From positions 1 through 64,000 of the forward strand of contig NZ_JAGMUL010000023.1 in the NCBI RefSeq assembly GCF_019049285.1: a stretch of DNA of 64,000 bases, read 5' to 3'. Source of the stretch: Streptomyces sp. AC550_RSS872. GTDB taxonomy: Bacteria; Actinomycetota; Actinomycetes; Streptomycetales; Streptomycetaceae. Below the pieces are notes generated by a model. It was not told the DNA's origin. It made no database searches and saw only the letters and a program-made list of their open reading frames with translations. Below, one piece after another: positions 24,688 to 34,065 of this stretch (positions are counted from its first letter, which is position 1; each line of letters starts with the position of its first letter). The position numbers and the translations under genes are program-made.

Positions 24688-25584
24688 ATGAACTCTTCCA
24701 CCCGTACTCGCGAGAACGTCCGTTCCCAGCGCCGTCTGGGCCTGACCATGGCGGCGGTGTCGGCCGCGGTCGTCACCGGAGGCGTCCTCCTGCCGGCCAC
24801 CGCCGCAACGGCCGCCCCGATGTCCTCCGAGTCGGCGGCGGCCGTGGCACCCCAGGCCAAGGGCAAGGACAACGACGAGGGCGGGGACAAGGACAAGGAC
24901 AAGGACAAGCGCAAGGACAAGCACCAGGGCAAGAAGAGCTACTGCTGGAGCGACGACCACAAGGAGCGTTTCAAGGAGGACAAGGACAAGGACCGCAAGG
25001 ACAAGGGCCACCACAAGTGGGAGAAGCAGTACCACTGCTGGGCGGGTGGCCAGAAGTTCTACTGGTCGGAGAAGTACGAGTGCTACTTCGTGGTGATCAA
25101 GCATGTCAAGCGCTACTTCTGGGACAGCCATAAGGACTACTACTACTTCGACAAGCACTCCAACGACTGGAAGGTCGAGATCGACGAGCACTTCTGGGAG
25201 GACGAGGACCACTGGAAGGGCGAGGACGAAGCGAAGGACGAGCACGAGCACGAGGAGAACGGCGAGCACGAGGAAGGGACCGACACCGAGGACGGGACCG
25301 AGACCGACACCGAGACCGGGACCGAGGACGGCACTGAGACCGGGGACGACACGGCCGACCAGGACGACGAGAACGGGACCGGGAGCGGGACCGAGGACGG
25401 CACGCAGCCCGACGACGGCACCGCTGATCAGGGCACCGAGGACGGGACCGGCACCGAGACCGACGACGGCATCGCCGAGCAGGGCACCGAGAACGGGGAA
25501 GGCGACGCCACCGACGTGCAGCCCCAGCCCGACGCGCAGCCCCAGCCGGAAGTCCTGGTCGACGAGCCCGCCCCGGCCGCGTAA
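24688..25584 (+). CDS. Secreted Lys/Asp- and aromatic-rich polyampholyte
   Basis: 298 aa from an ATG preceded by AGAAGGAA. A Sec-type signal peptide (basic N-region, hydrophobic ~18-38, AxA at ATAATAAP) is followed by three zones. Residues ~55-90 are Lys/Asp-rich (KDKDKDKRKDKHQGKK), ~80-170 are Trp/Tyr/Phe/His-rich with a few Cys (KSYCWSDDHKERF, YFWDSHKDYYYFDKHSNDW), and ~180-290 are an acidic Thr/Glu/Asp/Gly tail (GTDTEDGTETDTETG). No family is recognised. Charge blocks and aromatic clusters suggest an intrinsically disordered extracellular protein that may bind metal, polysaccharide or other proteins (inference). Confidence 0.7.
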   Translation: MNSSTRTRENVRSQRRLGLTMAAVSAAVVTGGVLLPATAATAAPMSSESAAAVAPQAKGKDNDEGGDKDKDKDKRKDKHQGKKSYCWSDDHKERFKEDKDKDRKDKGHHKWEKQYHCWAGGQKFYWSEKYECYFVVIKHVKRYFWDSHKDYYYFDKHSNDWKVEIDEHFWEDEDHWKGEDEAKDEHEHEENGEHEEGTDTEDGTETDTETGTEDGTETGDDTADQDDENGTGSGTEDGTQPDDGTADQGTEDGTGTETDDGIAEQGTENGEGDATDVQPQPDAQPQPEVLVDEPAPAA

Positions 25585-25952
25585 GTCGCGGACCGCGGAA
25601 CACGACACCCACTCCGACGGGGTGAAGGCGCAGAGACCTTCACCCCGTCACCCTTTCCCGTGCTCCCGTGCTCCCGTGCTCCCGTTCTCCCGCTCACCCG
25701 CCCTCCCGTTTTCCCGAAAGGAACCGGCGCTCATGTCCACACAGCTCTGGCAGCGATGCCTCGCCCAGACAGCCCACCCTCGTTCGATCGCCCCCAGCGC
25801 GGCCGATGCCGATGCCGATGCCGCGAGCACGCACCCTCAAGCGGCGGCCCGACCCCGCCGACCCGTTGCGGGGCACCCCGTACGCCGGCTGCCGGGCACC
25901 GGACCTCGTCATCATCCTCGGGCTCCTCCGGGCTCCTCCGGTCAGACCCCGG
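25585..25952. other. 368-bp region with repeats and a doubtful small ORF
   Basis: Near 25655-25715 there is a run of (gtg/cgt)ctcccg-like units on the plus strand. It is followed by AAAGGA and an ATG at 25733 that opens a 77-aa frame ending at 25966 (MSTQLWQRCLAQTAHPRSIA at the start), overlapping the end of the SpoIIE-type gene on the other strand. Its C-terminal half is Arg/Pro-rich, as expected of antisense reading, so I do not call it with confidence. Confidence 0.35.
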
Positions 25953-25966
25953 TCAGACCGGGCTGA
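25733..25966 (+). CDS. Possible 77-aa small ORF
   Basis: Supported only by an upstream AAAGGA and the change from repetitive to protein-like sequence at its start (MSTQLWQRCLAQTAHPRS). It contains the simple run ADADADAA and an Arg/Pro-rich end, and it overlaps the convergent gene by 14 nt. No family is recognised. Confidence 0.2.
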   Translation: MSTQLWQRCLAQTAHPRSIAPSAADADADAASTHPQAAARPRRPVAGHPVRRLPGTGPRHHPRAPPGSSGQTPVRPG

Positions 25967-28397
25967 GGAACTGTTCGGCCCATACCGTCTTGCCGGTGGC
26001 CTCGTGCCGAGTCCCCCAGCGCTGGGCGAGCTGGCCGACCAGCAGCAGGCCCCGCCCTCCCTCGTCGAAGATCCTGGCGCGGCGCAGGTGCGGGGCCGTG
26101 CTGCTGGAGTCGAAGACCTCGCTGATCAGGGTGCGGCCCTCGTGGATCAGGCGCAGCCGGACGGGCCGGCGGCCGTAGCGCAGGGCGTTGGTGACCAGCT
26201 CGCTCACGACGAGTTCGGTGACGAACCCGGCCTCCTCCAGCTGCCAGGCGGCCAGCTGGTCGGCGGCCAGTCGGCGGGCCCGGGCGACGACCGTGGGTTC
26301 GAAGTCCAGCTCCCAGGTGGCGACCCGGTCGGCGCCGAGGCAGCGGGTGCGGGCGGCGAGCAGGGCGATGTCGTCGTCCGGCGGATGGGTCAGCATGGCG
26401 GCGAGAAGCCGGTCGCAGACCGTGTCCGGCGTCGGTGCGGGACGGGCGAGGGTGGCGAACATCTTGTCCAGGGCCTCGTCGATGTCGTGGTCGCGTGCCT
26501 CGAGCAGGCCATCCGTGTACAGCGCGATCAGGCTGCCCTCGGCCAGTTCGGTCTCCACGGTCTCGAACGGCAGGCCCCCGAGGCCCAGGGGCGGGCCGGG
26601 CGGGACGTCGAGGAAACGCACCGCGCCGTCGGGCGCGACCACGGCGGGCGGGGGGTGGCCGGCCCGGGCCAGGGCCAGGCGGCGGGAGATGGGGTCGTAG
26701 ACCGCGTACAGACAGGTGGTGCCGATCCCCGCGGCGCCCTCCGCGGCCTCCTGCGGCCCGGCCTCCTCGGCGGACAGGTGCACCACGAGATCGTCGAGGT
26801 GGGTCAGCAGCTCGTCGGGCGGCAGATCGACGTCGGCCAGGGTGCGCACCGCGGTACGTACCCTGCCCATGGTCGCCGCCGCCCGGACGCCGTGACCGAC
26901 CACGTCGCCCACGACCAGGGCCACCCGGGCGCCGGACAGCGGGATCACGTCGAACCAGTCGCCGCCCACCCCGGCCCGGCCACCGGCCGGCAGGTAACGG
27001 CTGGCGACGTCCAGGGCGTGCTGATCGGGCAGTGTCTGCGGGAGCAGGCTGCGCTGGAGGGTCATGGTGGTGGTGCGTTCCCGGCCGCGCTGCCGGGCCC
27101 GGCGGATGCCCTCGGCCGCCGCGCTCGCGAGCTGCTCGGCCAGCCACACGTCGTTCGCGTCGAACGGCTCTCGGCGCCGGTGACGGCCCAGCAGCACCGC
27201 ACCGAGCATGCCGCCGCCCTGGGCGCGCAGCGGCACGACCATCACCGAGTGCACCCGAGCCCGGGCGATCCAGGCGGCCTGCGGGTCCTCGTCGGCCCAG
27301 CGCGCGATGGCCGGTTCGCCCACCCCGTACACGGCCGCCTGCCCCTCGACCAGGCACCGGCTCACCGGTGAGAGCGCCGGGTAGCGCACCGACTCTCCCG
27401 GCGTGACGCGGGCGCCGCCGTCGCCGAGGACGGACCGGACCGCGACACGGCTCAGGACGGCCCGCCCCGCGGACTCGGCCGACAGCGCGGGGTCCGCCTC
27501 GCCGCTGCGCCGGAAGGCGTCCAGCACCTCGACGGCGACGTAGTCCGCGACGGCGGGGACGGCCACCTCGGCCAGCTCCTGCGCCGTGCGCTCGGCGTCC
27601 TCGGTGGTGCCGATCCGGGGCAGGGCCTGAAGCAGCATCCGCTGCCGGGCCGGATCCCCGCCCGCCGTGTGGTACGCCACCAGGCACACCGCACGCACCT
27701 GACCCTCCGCGTCCTTCAGCGGAGCCAGTGACGCCGGCCAGCCGCCCTGCGCGCCCACACCCCCCGGACCCATCACATCCGCGACATGCTGCACCCCGCC
27801 CCCTTCGAGCACCAGCCGCATCGCCGCCTCGGCCCGGTCGCTCAACGGATGCGGCGCCAGCTCCGCCAGCCGCCACCCGTGCATCTCCTCCGCGCTCAGC
27901 GACAGCGCACCCTCCAGGTCGGCGTTGGCCGCCACCAGCCGTAGCTCCCGGTCGAACACCCCCACGCTGCACGGCAGTTGGCGCAACACCCACTCTCCGA
28001 GCATCCCGTCCTGCGGCAGATCCTCACCCGGCGACGACGACGGCCCCCCGGCCGCTCCCGCCACCACCAGCCACTCGGCAGCCGCCCCGCCGGAAGCCCT
28101 CCGGTGCGCCAGCAGCCGCCGCGGCAGTTGCCGCCCGTCCCGATGCCGTAGCACCGCCGAGCCGCTCCAGCCGCGACGCCCGGCCGCGACCCGCCGTACC
28201 CGTTCCTCGACGTCATCGGCCACCAGCCGGGCCGCCGGGCGCCCCACGACCTCGGCCGGTCCGTAGCCCAGGAGGCGCCCGGCGCCCTCGCTCCACCCCG
28301 TCACGATGCCCCGCTCGTCCACCGTGGCCGTGCACGGCTCCTGCGGCGCGACGCTCGCCCGCGCCCACTCGCCGGAACGGGAGGAAGGACGCGCCAT
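25953..28397 (-). CDS. PAS-PAS-GAF-SpoIIE phosphatase with C-terminal HATPase
   Basis: 814 aa from the ATG at 28397 (GAGAGGAG upstream). Domain order: PAS (about 20-110, VDERGIVTGWSEGAGRLLGY), second PAS-like (about 135-240), GAF (about 260-440), PP2C/SpoIIE phosphatase (about 470-670, with GGDWFDVIPL, VGDVVGHG and PPDDDIALL) and a GHKL histidine-kinase-like ATPase (about 690-810, VSELVTNALRYG and DEGGRGLLLV). Such proteins act as switches: the phosphatase dephosphorylates anti-anti-sigma factors and the HATPase binds or phosphorylates them, tuning an alternative sigma factor. No membrane helix, so cytoplasmic sensing. No sigma factor gene is adjacent. Confidence 0.93.
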   Translation of the reverse strand: MARPSSRSGEWARASVAPQEPCTATVDERGIVTGWSEGAGRLLGYGPAEVVGRPAARLVADDVEERVRRVAAGRRGWSGSAVLRHRDGRQLPRRLLAHRRASGGAAAEWLVVAGAAGGPSSSPGEDLPQDGMLGEWVLRQLPCSVGVFDRELRLVAANADLEGALSLSAEEMHGWRLAELAPHPLSDRAEAAMRLVLEGGGVQHVADVMGPGGVGAQGGWPASLAPLKDAEGQVRAVCLVAYHTAGGDPARQRMLLQALPRIGTTEDAERTAQELAEVAVPAVADYVAVEVLDAFRRSGEADPALSAESAGRAVLSRVAVRSVLGDGGARVTPGESVRYPALSPVSRCLVEGQAAVYGVGEPAIARWADEDPQAAWIARARVHSVMVVPLRAQGGGMLGAVLLGRHRRREPFDANDVWLAEQLASAAAEGIRRARQRGRERTTTMTLQRSLLPQTLPDQHALDVASRYLPAGGRAGVGGDWFDVIPLSGARVALVVGDVVGHGVRAAATMGRVRTAVRTLADVDLPPDELLTHLDDLVVHLSAEEAGPQEAAEGAAGIGTTCLYAVYDPISRRLALARAGHPPPAVVAPDGAVRFLDVPPGPPLGLGGLPFETVETELAEGSLIALYTDGLLEARDHDIDEALDKMFATLARPAPTPDTVCDRLLAAMLTHPPDDDIALLAARTRCLGADRVATWELDFEPTVVARARRLAADQLAAWQLEEAGFVTELVVSELVTNALRYGRRPVRLRLIHEGRTLISEVFDSSSTAPHLRRARIFDEGGRGLLLVGQLAQRWGTRHEATGKTVWAEQFLSPV

Positions 28398-28672
28398 CAC
28401 CGCTCCTCTCGCCGTTCACCGCTCACGTGCCGGCACCGCCCCCTGACCAGCATGATCCCGGCGCACACCAACCACAACCGGAGGCGGCATCGGTTCGGGA
28501 CTCCGCCTGTGACACGGCTGTGACAGCGGGCGGACGCGGTGATGACCTCACCCAAACATTCTCTTTACAAGGGGCAAATCGACGTATTCAGGCATTCCGT
28601 CTTCAGTCGTTGCCCTCTGCTTCCAAGGGTGTGAGCAGAAACGACCGCGCCGACCAGCCGGAGAACACCCCC

Positions 28673-28909
28673 ATGCATCCCACCCCCACCGCAGCCCCCA
28701 CCGCAGCCCTCACCACGACCCCGTCGCTCACCCCGCGCGAGCTGGAGACCCTGCGCCACATCGCCGCAGGCCGCACCTACTGCCAGGCAGCTCGCCACAT
28801 GGGTCTCTCCCAGCACACCGTCGACACCTATCTGCGCCGTATCCGGGCAAAGTTCGACGTCAGCACCACCGCCGAACTCACCCGACTCGCCATCGCCCTC
28901 GGTCTGTAG
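28673..28909 (+). CDS. Stand-alone LuxR-type HTH protein
   Basis: 78 aa. After a Thr/Pro-rich N-terminus (HPTPTAAPTAALTTTPS), residues ~20-78 are a complete LuxR/GerE DNA-binding domain (LTPRELETLRHIAAGRTYCQ, LSQHTVDTYLRRIRAKFDVS). There is no receiver or ligand domain. The ATG at 28673 follows GGAG. Single-domain GerE proteins can regulate as free dimers. The upstream 270 nt, between this gene and the divergent phosphatase gene, contains relatively AT-rich stretches (TTCTCTTTACAAGG, 28560-28573) likely to hold promoters for one or both. Confidence 0.8.
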   Translation: MHPTPTAAPTAALTTTPSLTPRELETLRHIAAGRTYCQAARHMGLSQHTVDTYLRRIRAKFDVSTTAELTRLAIALGL

Positions 28910-29084
28910 GGCAGCCCGGCACCCTTGCGTTCATAAAGAACGTGGCCCTTCCAGGCATCGTCACATCCTCGAAATACGACCGTCCCATCCCCTCCAGGAC
29001 TTGGATCTACGGTGGGCAGCACAGCCCGCCGCCCGGCCACCGTCGCCCGAAGGCAGACCCCGCCCTCGCCCCGACAGGAGCCTC

Positions 29085-31022
29085 GTGTCCCGCCCCGCAC
29101 CCCCGGCCTTCGTCCTCCCGCCCTGGCTCGCCCACGCGCTGCGCGCCCAGCGCGGACCCGTGCCCTGGAACGCGGTCCTGCGAGGAGCCCTGGCCGCCGG
29201 CCCCCTCCTCCTCGTCGCGGTCCTCGCCGACCGCACCTCCCTCGGCGTGGTGGCCGCCATCGCCGCCATGCTCGCCGGCATCAACGACCGTCCCGGCAGC
29301 CGCCGCGCCTCCGTCAAGCGGCTCGGGATGCCCGCGCTGGCCGGAGCCGCCGGACTGTTGGTCGGTACGTACGCCGGTGAACACCTCGGTGCCGTCCCGC
29401 TCACCCTCCTCCTCACCGGCCTCGGCCTCCTCGCGGGCGGCATCAGCGCCGTCGGGTCCGTCGCCTCCGCCGCCGGTACGCAACTCCTCGTCGCCTCCGC
29501 CATCGGGGCCGGGATGCCCTTGCCGGAGAGCGGGTGGCAGCGGGCCCTCGTCTATCTCGCCGGTGCCGCGTGGCTGCTCGGGCTCCGGCTGGCCCTGCCC
29601 ACCCCCGGCTCCCTCGGCGGGGACTTCCGGTTCGACGGAGAGCGCGACGCCGTCGCCGAGGTGTACGACGCCGTCGCGGACCTCCTCGACGCCGTCGGCA
29701 CCCGGGACGCCGTCGCCCGCCGTGTCGCCCTCACCGCCGCCCTCGACCACGCTCAGGACGCCCTCACGGGACCCCGGCTCCGGCGATACGCCTCCTCGTC
29801 CACCGAGCGACGGCTGCACGCGCAGTACGCCGCCGCCCTGCCCCTCGCCGAGGCCGCCACCGCGCTGGCCTGGGCCGGGGCGGGCATCGCCGAACGGGCC
29901 TCCGAAGGGCCGCGCAGGCTCGCCGCGGCCGTACGCGGCAACACGCACACCGGCCCCCTCCCCGCGCCCTCCCGCTCCGCACCCGCCCTGCGCGCACTCG
30001 ACGACGCCCTGCTGCACGCCGCCGAGGCGTTCGACCGGGGCCGCGGGAACAGCGACCTGCACACCCGGCGTCGTCGTACGGCCAAGGACCGGGTCCGGGC
30101 CGTCTTCGGGGCCGGCGGGCGGGAGTACGGCCTGCGGGTCGCCCTCAGCTTCGGCGCCGCCGCCGCCGTCGCCCAGGCCCTGCACCACGCCCAGTGGTAC
30201 GGCCGGCACGAACACTGGTACTGGCTCCCCGCCACCGCCGTCTTCCTCGTCAAGCCCGACCTCGGCCCGCTGGTCTCCCGGGTGCTCTGCCGGGCCGCCG
30301 GCACCGTGCTGGGAGCCCTCCTCTTCGCCGGATTCGCGGCCGTACTGCCCCACCCCGAAGGACTCATCGCGCTCGTCGCCCTAAGCGGCGCCCTCATCCC
30401 CGTCGCCACCCGGCACTTCGCCGCCCAGACGGCCGTCGTGACCGTGCTCGTACTCGCCCTGGTCATGGTCGGCGGCGAACCGCAGGCCTCCGCGAGCCGC
30501 ATCGGCGAGACCCTGCTGGCCTGCGCGATCGTGCTGATCGCGGGCCACCTCCCGATGCCGGGCCAACGAGGCGGAGGCGTCCGGGCCCGCCTCGCCGAGG
30601 CCCACCGGGCCACGCACGCCTACCTTGCCCATGTTCTGCGCGAGGCGGACGGTGACCGCGGTGGCGGCGTACGGGATGTGCGCGGGCCGGGCGTCGGTCA
30701 TGACCCCGCCCGGTCCGACGCGCGTGCCCTGCGCTGGAGGCTCCGTCGCGAGGCCTACCGGGCGCTGGCCGAGGCTCGCACCGCCATCGCTCTCGCCGCA
30801 GCGGAACTGCCCGCGCTCGCCCGGCACACGGAGGGAGCCGATGACGTCGTCGCCACGCTCGAGCGGCTCGTCGACGCCACCACCGCGTGCGCCGTTCACC
30901 TCGACGACTCGGGTCGGCTGACGCCGTGGCACAGCGCTCAGCTCACCGAGCTGCTGGCAGAGCTCGCGCGGGAGCGGGGACGGGTGGGGCCGGGCGGGCC
31001 CGACGTGCCGGTCGCGGGCTGA
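29085..31022 (+). CDS. FUSC-family membrane protein (aromatic acid exporter-like)
   Basis: 645 aa from the GTG at 29085 (ACAGGAG upstream). Two membrane modules of about six helices each (residues ~30-165 and ~345-490) flank a cytoplasmic helical region, the duplicated FUSC/YccS layout. The second module begins YGLRVALSFGAAAAVAQALH and includes HWYWLPATAVFLVKPDLGPL. A C-terminal helical tail of ~150 residues follows. Relatives export p-hydroxybenzoic acid or related aromatics; the substrate here is unknown. Confidence 0.85.
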   Translation: MSRPAPPAFVLPPWLAHALRAQRGPVPWNAVLRGALAAGPLLLVAVLADRTSLGVVAAIAAMLAGINDRPGSRRASVKRLGMPALAGAAGLLVGTYAGEHLGAVPLTLLLTGLGLLAGGISAVGSVASAAGTQLLVASAIGAGMPLPESGWQRALVYLAGAAWLLGLRLALPTPGSLGGDFRFDGERDAVAEVYDAVADLLDAVGTRDAVARRVALTAALDHAQDALTGPRLRRYASSSTERRLHAQYAAALPLAEAATALAWAGAGIAERASEGPRRLAAAVRGNTHTGPLPAPSRSAPALRALDDALLHAAEAFDRGRGNSDLHTRRRRTAKDRVRAVFGAGGREYGLRVALSFGAAAAVAQALHHAQWYGRHEHWYWLPATAVFLVKPDLGPLVSRVLCRAAGTVLGALLFAGFAAVLPHPEGLIALVALSGALIPVATRHFAAQTAVVTVLVLALVMVGGEPQASASRIGETLLACAIVLIAGHLPMPGQRGGGVRARLAEAHRATHAYLAHVLREADGDRGGGVRDVRGPGVGHDPARSDARALRWRLRREAYRALAEARTAIALAAAELPALARHTEGADDVVATLERLVDATTACAVHLDDSGRLTPWHSAQLTELLAELARERGRVGPGGPDVPVAG

Positions 31023-31144
31023 GGTCGCCGTGGTGGCCGTCAGCCCTCAGTCCCCGACCCGCACCCGGACCGGCGCGTGAACCGACCCCGCCTGCCCCGT
31101 GACCGGATGCGCGGTTCACCTCACGCGGCCCGACGACCGCGTCG

Positions 31145-31150
31145 TACGTT
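31145..31150 (+). promoter_or_regulatory. Leaderless promoter -10 of amidohydrolase gene
   Basis: TACGTT ends 6 nt before the ATG at 31157. This favours 31157 over the GTG at 31154. Confidence 0.6.
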
Positions 31151-31156
31151 GGCGTG

Positions 31157-32521
31157 ATGACGCCTTCTCCCGCAGAAGCTCCCGCCGACCTCGTCATCAC
31201 CGGCTGCACCGTCCTCCTGCACGACGATCAAGAGCGGATCGGGTTCGAGGAGGACGCCGCGATCGTCGTACGCGGCGGTGTCGTCGAGGCCGTGACCACG
31301 GCTGACGCCGTACGCGGGCGGCCCGCCGTCGAGCTCCTCGACGCGTCGGGCCAGGTCGCCCTCCCCGGCCTCGTCAACTGCCACACCCACGCCCCGATGG
31401 TGGCCCTGCGCGGGGTCGCCGAGGACCTGCCCACCGAGGAGTGGTTCAACGATGTCGTCTGGCCCGTCGAGTCCAACCTCACCGAGAAGGACGTGGAGTT
31501 GGGCGCGTGGCTCGCCTGCGCCGAGATGATCCGGGGCGGCGTCACCTGCTTCGCCGACCACTACTTCTCGATGGACGCCGTGGCCGCCGTGGTCGGGGAA
31601 TGCGGGATCCGGGCCCACCTGGGGGAGGCCTACTTCTCCTCCCAGGGGCCGCAAGGCCGGGAGAAGTCACTGGAGTTCGCGCTACGGCATCGCGGCGGCG
31701 CCGACGGCCGTATCACCACGACCCTCGCCCCGCACGCCCCCTACACGGTCGACGACGCGGACCTGGCCGCCACCGCCGAACTCGCCGCCGAGCACGGCCT
31801 CCCCGTCCACCTCCACGCCGCCGAGAACCGCGACCAGGCCGAGACCAGCCTCGCCCGCCACGGAGTCACCCCCATCGAGGTGCTCCGGCGCACCGGGATC
31901 CTCGATGTCGACGTCCTCATCGCGCACGGCACGGGCATCCTCGACCGCGACCTGCCGGCCCTGCGGGACGCCTCCGGCCGTACAACCGTCGCCACCGCGC
32001 CCCGCGGCTACCTCAAGTTCGCCTGGCCCACCACGACACCCGTCCGCGCCCTGCACGACATCGGCATCCCCGTCGGCCTCGCCACGGACGGCGCCGCCTC
32101 CAACAACTCCCTCGACGTCTGGGAGTCGATGGCCCTCACCGCCCTCCTCCAGAAGTCGACCACCGGTGACCCCCGCTGGCTGACCTCCCGTCAAGCCCTG
32201 CACCACGCCACGCTCCAGAGCGCCCGCGCGATCGGCCTCGGCGACACCCTCGGCACCCTCGCCCCCGGCCGCCGCGCCGACATCATCCTCATCGACCTCA
32301 CCGGCCCCCACACCCAGCCGGTCCACGACCTCGCCGCCACCCTGGTCCACAGCGCCCGCTCCTCCGACGTCCGCACGACGATCGTGGACGGCCGGATCCT
32401 GATGCGTGACCGGGAGCTGCTGACGATCGATGTGCCCGCGGTGGTGAGGGAGCTGGGAGAGCGGCTGCCCGCACTCCTGGACCGCAGTCACGGAGGGAAG
32501 ATCCAGGAATACGACACCTGA
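31157..32521 (+). CDS. Amidohydrolase (MTA/SAH deaminase-like)
   Basis: 454 aa of the metal-dependent amidohydrolase superfamily. NCHTHAP gives the HxH metal ligands (His76, His78). VHLHAAE and IAHGTGI supply the next two histidines and ATDGAASNNSLD the catalytic Asp. This overall pattern resembles SAH/methylthioadenosine/5'-deoxyadenosine deaminases. However, the loop that in those enzymes reads HCPxSNxKL is here TAPRGYLKFAW, so the substrate may differ. Cytoplasmic. The flanking genes give no pathway clue. Confidence 0.82.
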   Translation: MTPSPAEAPADLVITGCTVLLHDDQERIGFEEDAAIVVRGGVVEAVTTADAVRGRPAVELLDASGQVALPGLVNCHTHAPMVALRGVAEDLPTEEWFNDVVWPVESNLTEKDVELGAWLACAEMIRGGVTCFADHYFSMDAVAAVVGECGIRAHLGEAYFSSQGPQGREKSLEFALRHRGGADGRITTTLAPHAPYTVDDADLAATAELAAEHGLPVHLHAAENRDQAETSLARHGVTPIEVLRRTGILDVDVLIAHGTGILDRDLPALRDASGRTTVATAPRGYLKFAWPTTTPVRALHDIGIPVGLATDGAASNNSLDVWESMALTALLQKSTTGDPRWLTSRQALHHATLQSARAIGLGDTLGTLAPGRRADIILIDLTGPHTQPVHDLAATLVHSARSSDVRTTIVDGRILMRDRELLTIDVPAVVRELGERLPALLDRSHGGKIQEYDT

Positions 32522-32610
32522 AACGCCGAAAAAACTCCGTGCCCCCGCGATGAGTTCCGCCCCTGCCGCCGGTCACCACCCAGAACGGACCGTTGCGAGG
32601 AGGGGCGCCC

Positions 32611-33300
32611 ATGTCGCTTCCGGAGGTCGTGTCGCGTGAGCAGTGGCGGGCGGCGCGTGAGGAACTGCTGGTCAAGGAGAAGGCGGTCACGCGTGCGCGT
32701 GATGCGCTCAATGCCGAGCGGCGCAGACTGCCGATGGTCGAGGTGGGGGAGGAGTACGTCTTCGAGGGCGGCGACGGCAAGGCCACCCTGCTCGACCTGT
32801 TCGAGGAGCGGCTCCAACTCGTCGTCTACCACTTCATGTTCGCCCCCGAATGGGACGCCGGGTGCCGCAGTTGCTCGGGATTCCTCGATCAGATCGGCCA
32901 TCTGGCGCACCTCAAGGCGCGCGGGACGACGCTCGTCGCCGTGTCCAGGGCGCCGTACACGAAGATCCTGCCGTTCAAGGCGCGCATGGGCTGGACGGTG
33001 CCCTGGTACTCGTCGTACGGCAGCGACTTCAACCACGACTTCGAGGTGACCCTGGAACACGAGGGCGAGCTGCTGGAACGGCCCGGAGTCAGCTGCTTCC
33101 TGCGCGACCGGGACCGTGTCTTCCACACTTACTCGACGTATGAGCGCGGTCTCGACGGGCTGGGCTCGACCACCGGCTTCCTGGACCTCACCGCGCTGGG
33201 CCGGCAGGAGGAGTGGGAGGAGCCCAAGGGGCGTGCGTCGGCTCTTGGGGCGCCTGCGGGCAGCGAGGGCATCCGGTATCACGACGAGTACGACGACTGA
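32611..33300 (+). CDS. DUF899 thioredoxin-like protein
   Basis: 229 aa from the ATG at 32611 (GAGGAGG upstream). Typical DUF899 features: EVGEEYVFEGGDGKATLLDL, FMFAPEWDAGCRSCSGFLDQ and VSRAPYTKILPFKARMGWTV, with a CxxC-like Cys-Arg-Ser-Cys pair in the second segment. The fold resembles peroxiredoxin/thioredoxin. Biochemical function is unknown. Transcribed in the same direction as the amidohydrolase, 90 nt behind it. Confidence 0.88.
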   Translation: MSLPEVVSREQWRAAREELLVKEKAVTRARDALNAERRRLPMVEVGEEYVFEGGDGKATLLDLFEERLQLVVYHFMFAPEWDAGCRSCSGFLDQIGHLAHLKARGTTLVAVSRAPYTKILPFKARMGWTVPWYSSYGSDFNHDFEVTLEHEGELLERPGVSCFLRDRDRVFHTYSTYERGLDGLGSTTGFLDLTALGRQEEWEEPKGRASALGAPAGSEGIRYHDEYDD

Positions 33301-33328
33301 TACGCAACGTAGTGGTGGATCATCGAGA

Positions 33329-33344
33329 GTGAGCGTGCGCTCAC
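33329..33344. promoter_or_regulatory. Inverted repeat GTGAGCG-TG-CGCTCAC
   Basis: 7-bp perfect arms with a 2-bp spacer, about 110 nt upstream of the 61-aa ORF. It looks like a TetR- or MarR-type operator; the cognate regulator is not visible nearby. Confidence 0.4.
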
Positions 33345-33454
33345 GTATAGCGGTGAACGAGTGTCAACTACGTCTCAGTCCCGTCACCGGGCGAGGCGAT
33401 TCACCTCCGGCAGGCGTTAACTCCTACAAGTACGACGCTGATCGGAGGTGCAGG

Positions 33455-33640
33455 ATGGTGAACGGGCGAACGGTGCTCGAACGCTTTCCCGCGGGCGGGC
33501 CGCGGGGTTCGTGGCCGGCGGAGGAGTTCGCACACGCGCGGCGGATGGAAGGCCTGCCCGCCGAGGTCGTCATGGACCTCGCGACGGACGCCTTCTTGGT
33601 GATCGTGCGCGGTGACGTCCCGGTCGACGCCGCCGCCTGA
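33455..33640 (+). CDS. 61-aa conserved-looking small protein
   Basis: The ATG at 33455 is preceded by GGAGG at 6 nt. The product (MVNGRTVLERFPAGGPRGSW, EEFAHARRMEGLPAEVVMDL, VIVRGDVPVDAAA) is balanced in composition and I recall similar small Streptomyces proteins of unknown function. No transmembrane segment. It ends just before an ABC-transporter relic on the opposite strand. Confidence 0.6.
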   Translation: MVNGRTVLERFPAGGPRGSWPAEEFAHARRMEGLPAEVVMDLATDAFLVIVRGDVPVDAAA

Positions 33641-33964
33641 GCGGGCAGTGCGGGTCGGCCCGCCCGTGGCCAGCAGTTCGTCGGGCGTGCCGGACTCCAC
33701 GAGCCGGCCCTGGTCGAGGACGTGCACCAGATCGGCGTGGCGGACGGGCGCCGGCCGGTGGGCCATCGCGACCAGCGCGGGAACGGCACCCCGTAACCGC
33801 TCCTCCAGCGACCCGCCCCGATCAGCCGCCCCGGCACACTGTTCACGGCAAGCAGCCCCTAGGGACGGCAGCCGCGTCACCATGGCCCGGAAGCTCAGCT
33901 CCAGAAACGCGTCCCCCAGAACAGCAGCCGCTCCGACTCGGAAACGCAGCCTCACCAGCACCAT
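33641..33964 (-). pseudogene. ABC transporter relic
   Basis: The minus-strand frame encodes ADLVHVLDQGRLVESGTPDE and ELLATGG, the D-loop/H-loop downstream segment of an ABC ATPase, directly preceded by PALVAMAHRPAPVR where a full protein would have hTiaHRL. Upstream the frame reads MVLVRLRFRVGAAAVLGDAF, which is not the Walker A region, so the bulk of the transporter has been deleted. Too short (108 codons) to function. Confidence 0.6.
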
Positions 33965-34065
33965 GCGTCTTCCCCACCCGACACCCTCCCCCGGCCGCCC
34001 GCACGACGGAGGGCCACTATGGCGGGACGGGGGTGCGAGGCGGAGGGTGCGAGTGGCGCCGGCAG

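Noticed and set aside
24604..25608. Minus-strand ORF across the secreted polyampholyte
   Set aside because: Its Leu/Val/Gly/Arg repeats are the antisense of Asp/Glu/Lys codons; the plus strand has a signal peptide and ribosome-binding site.
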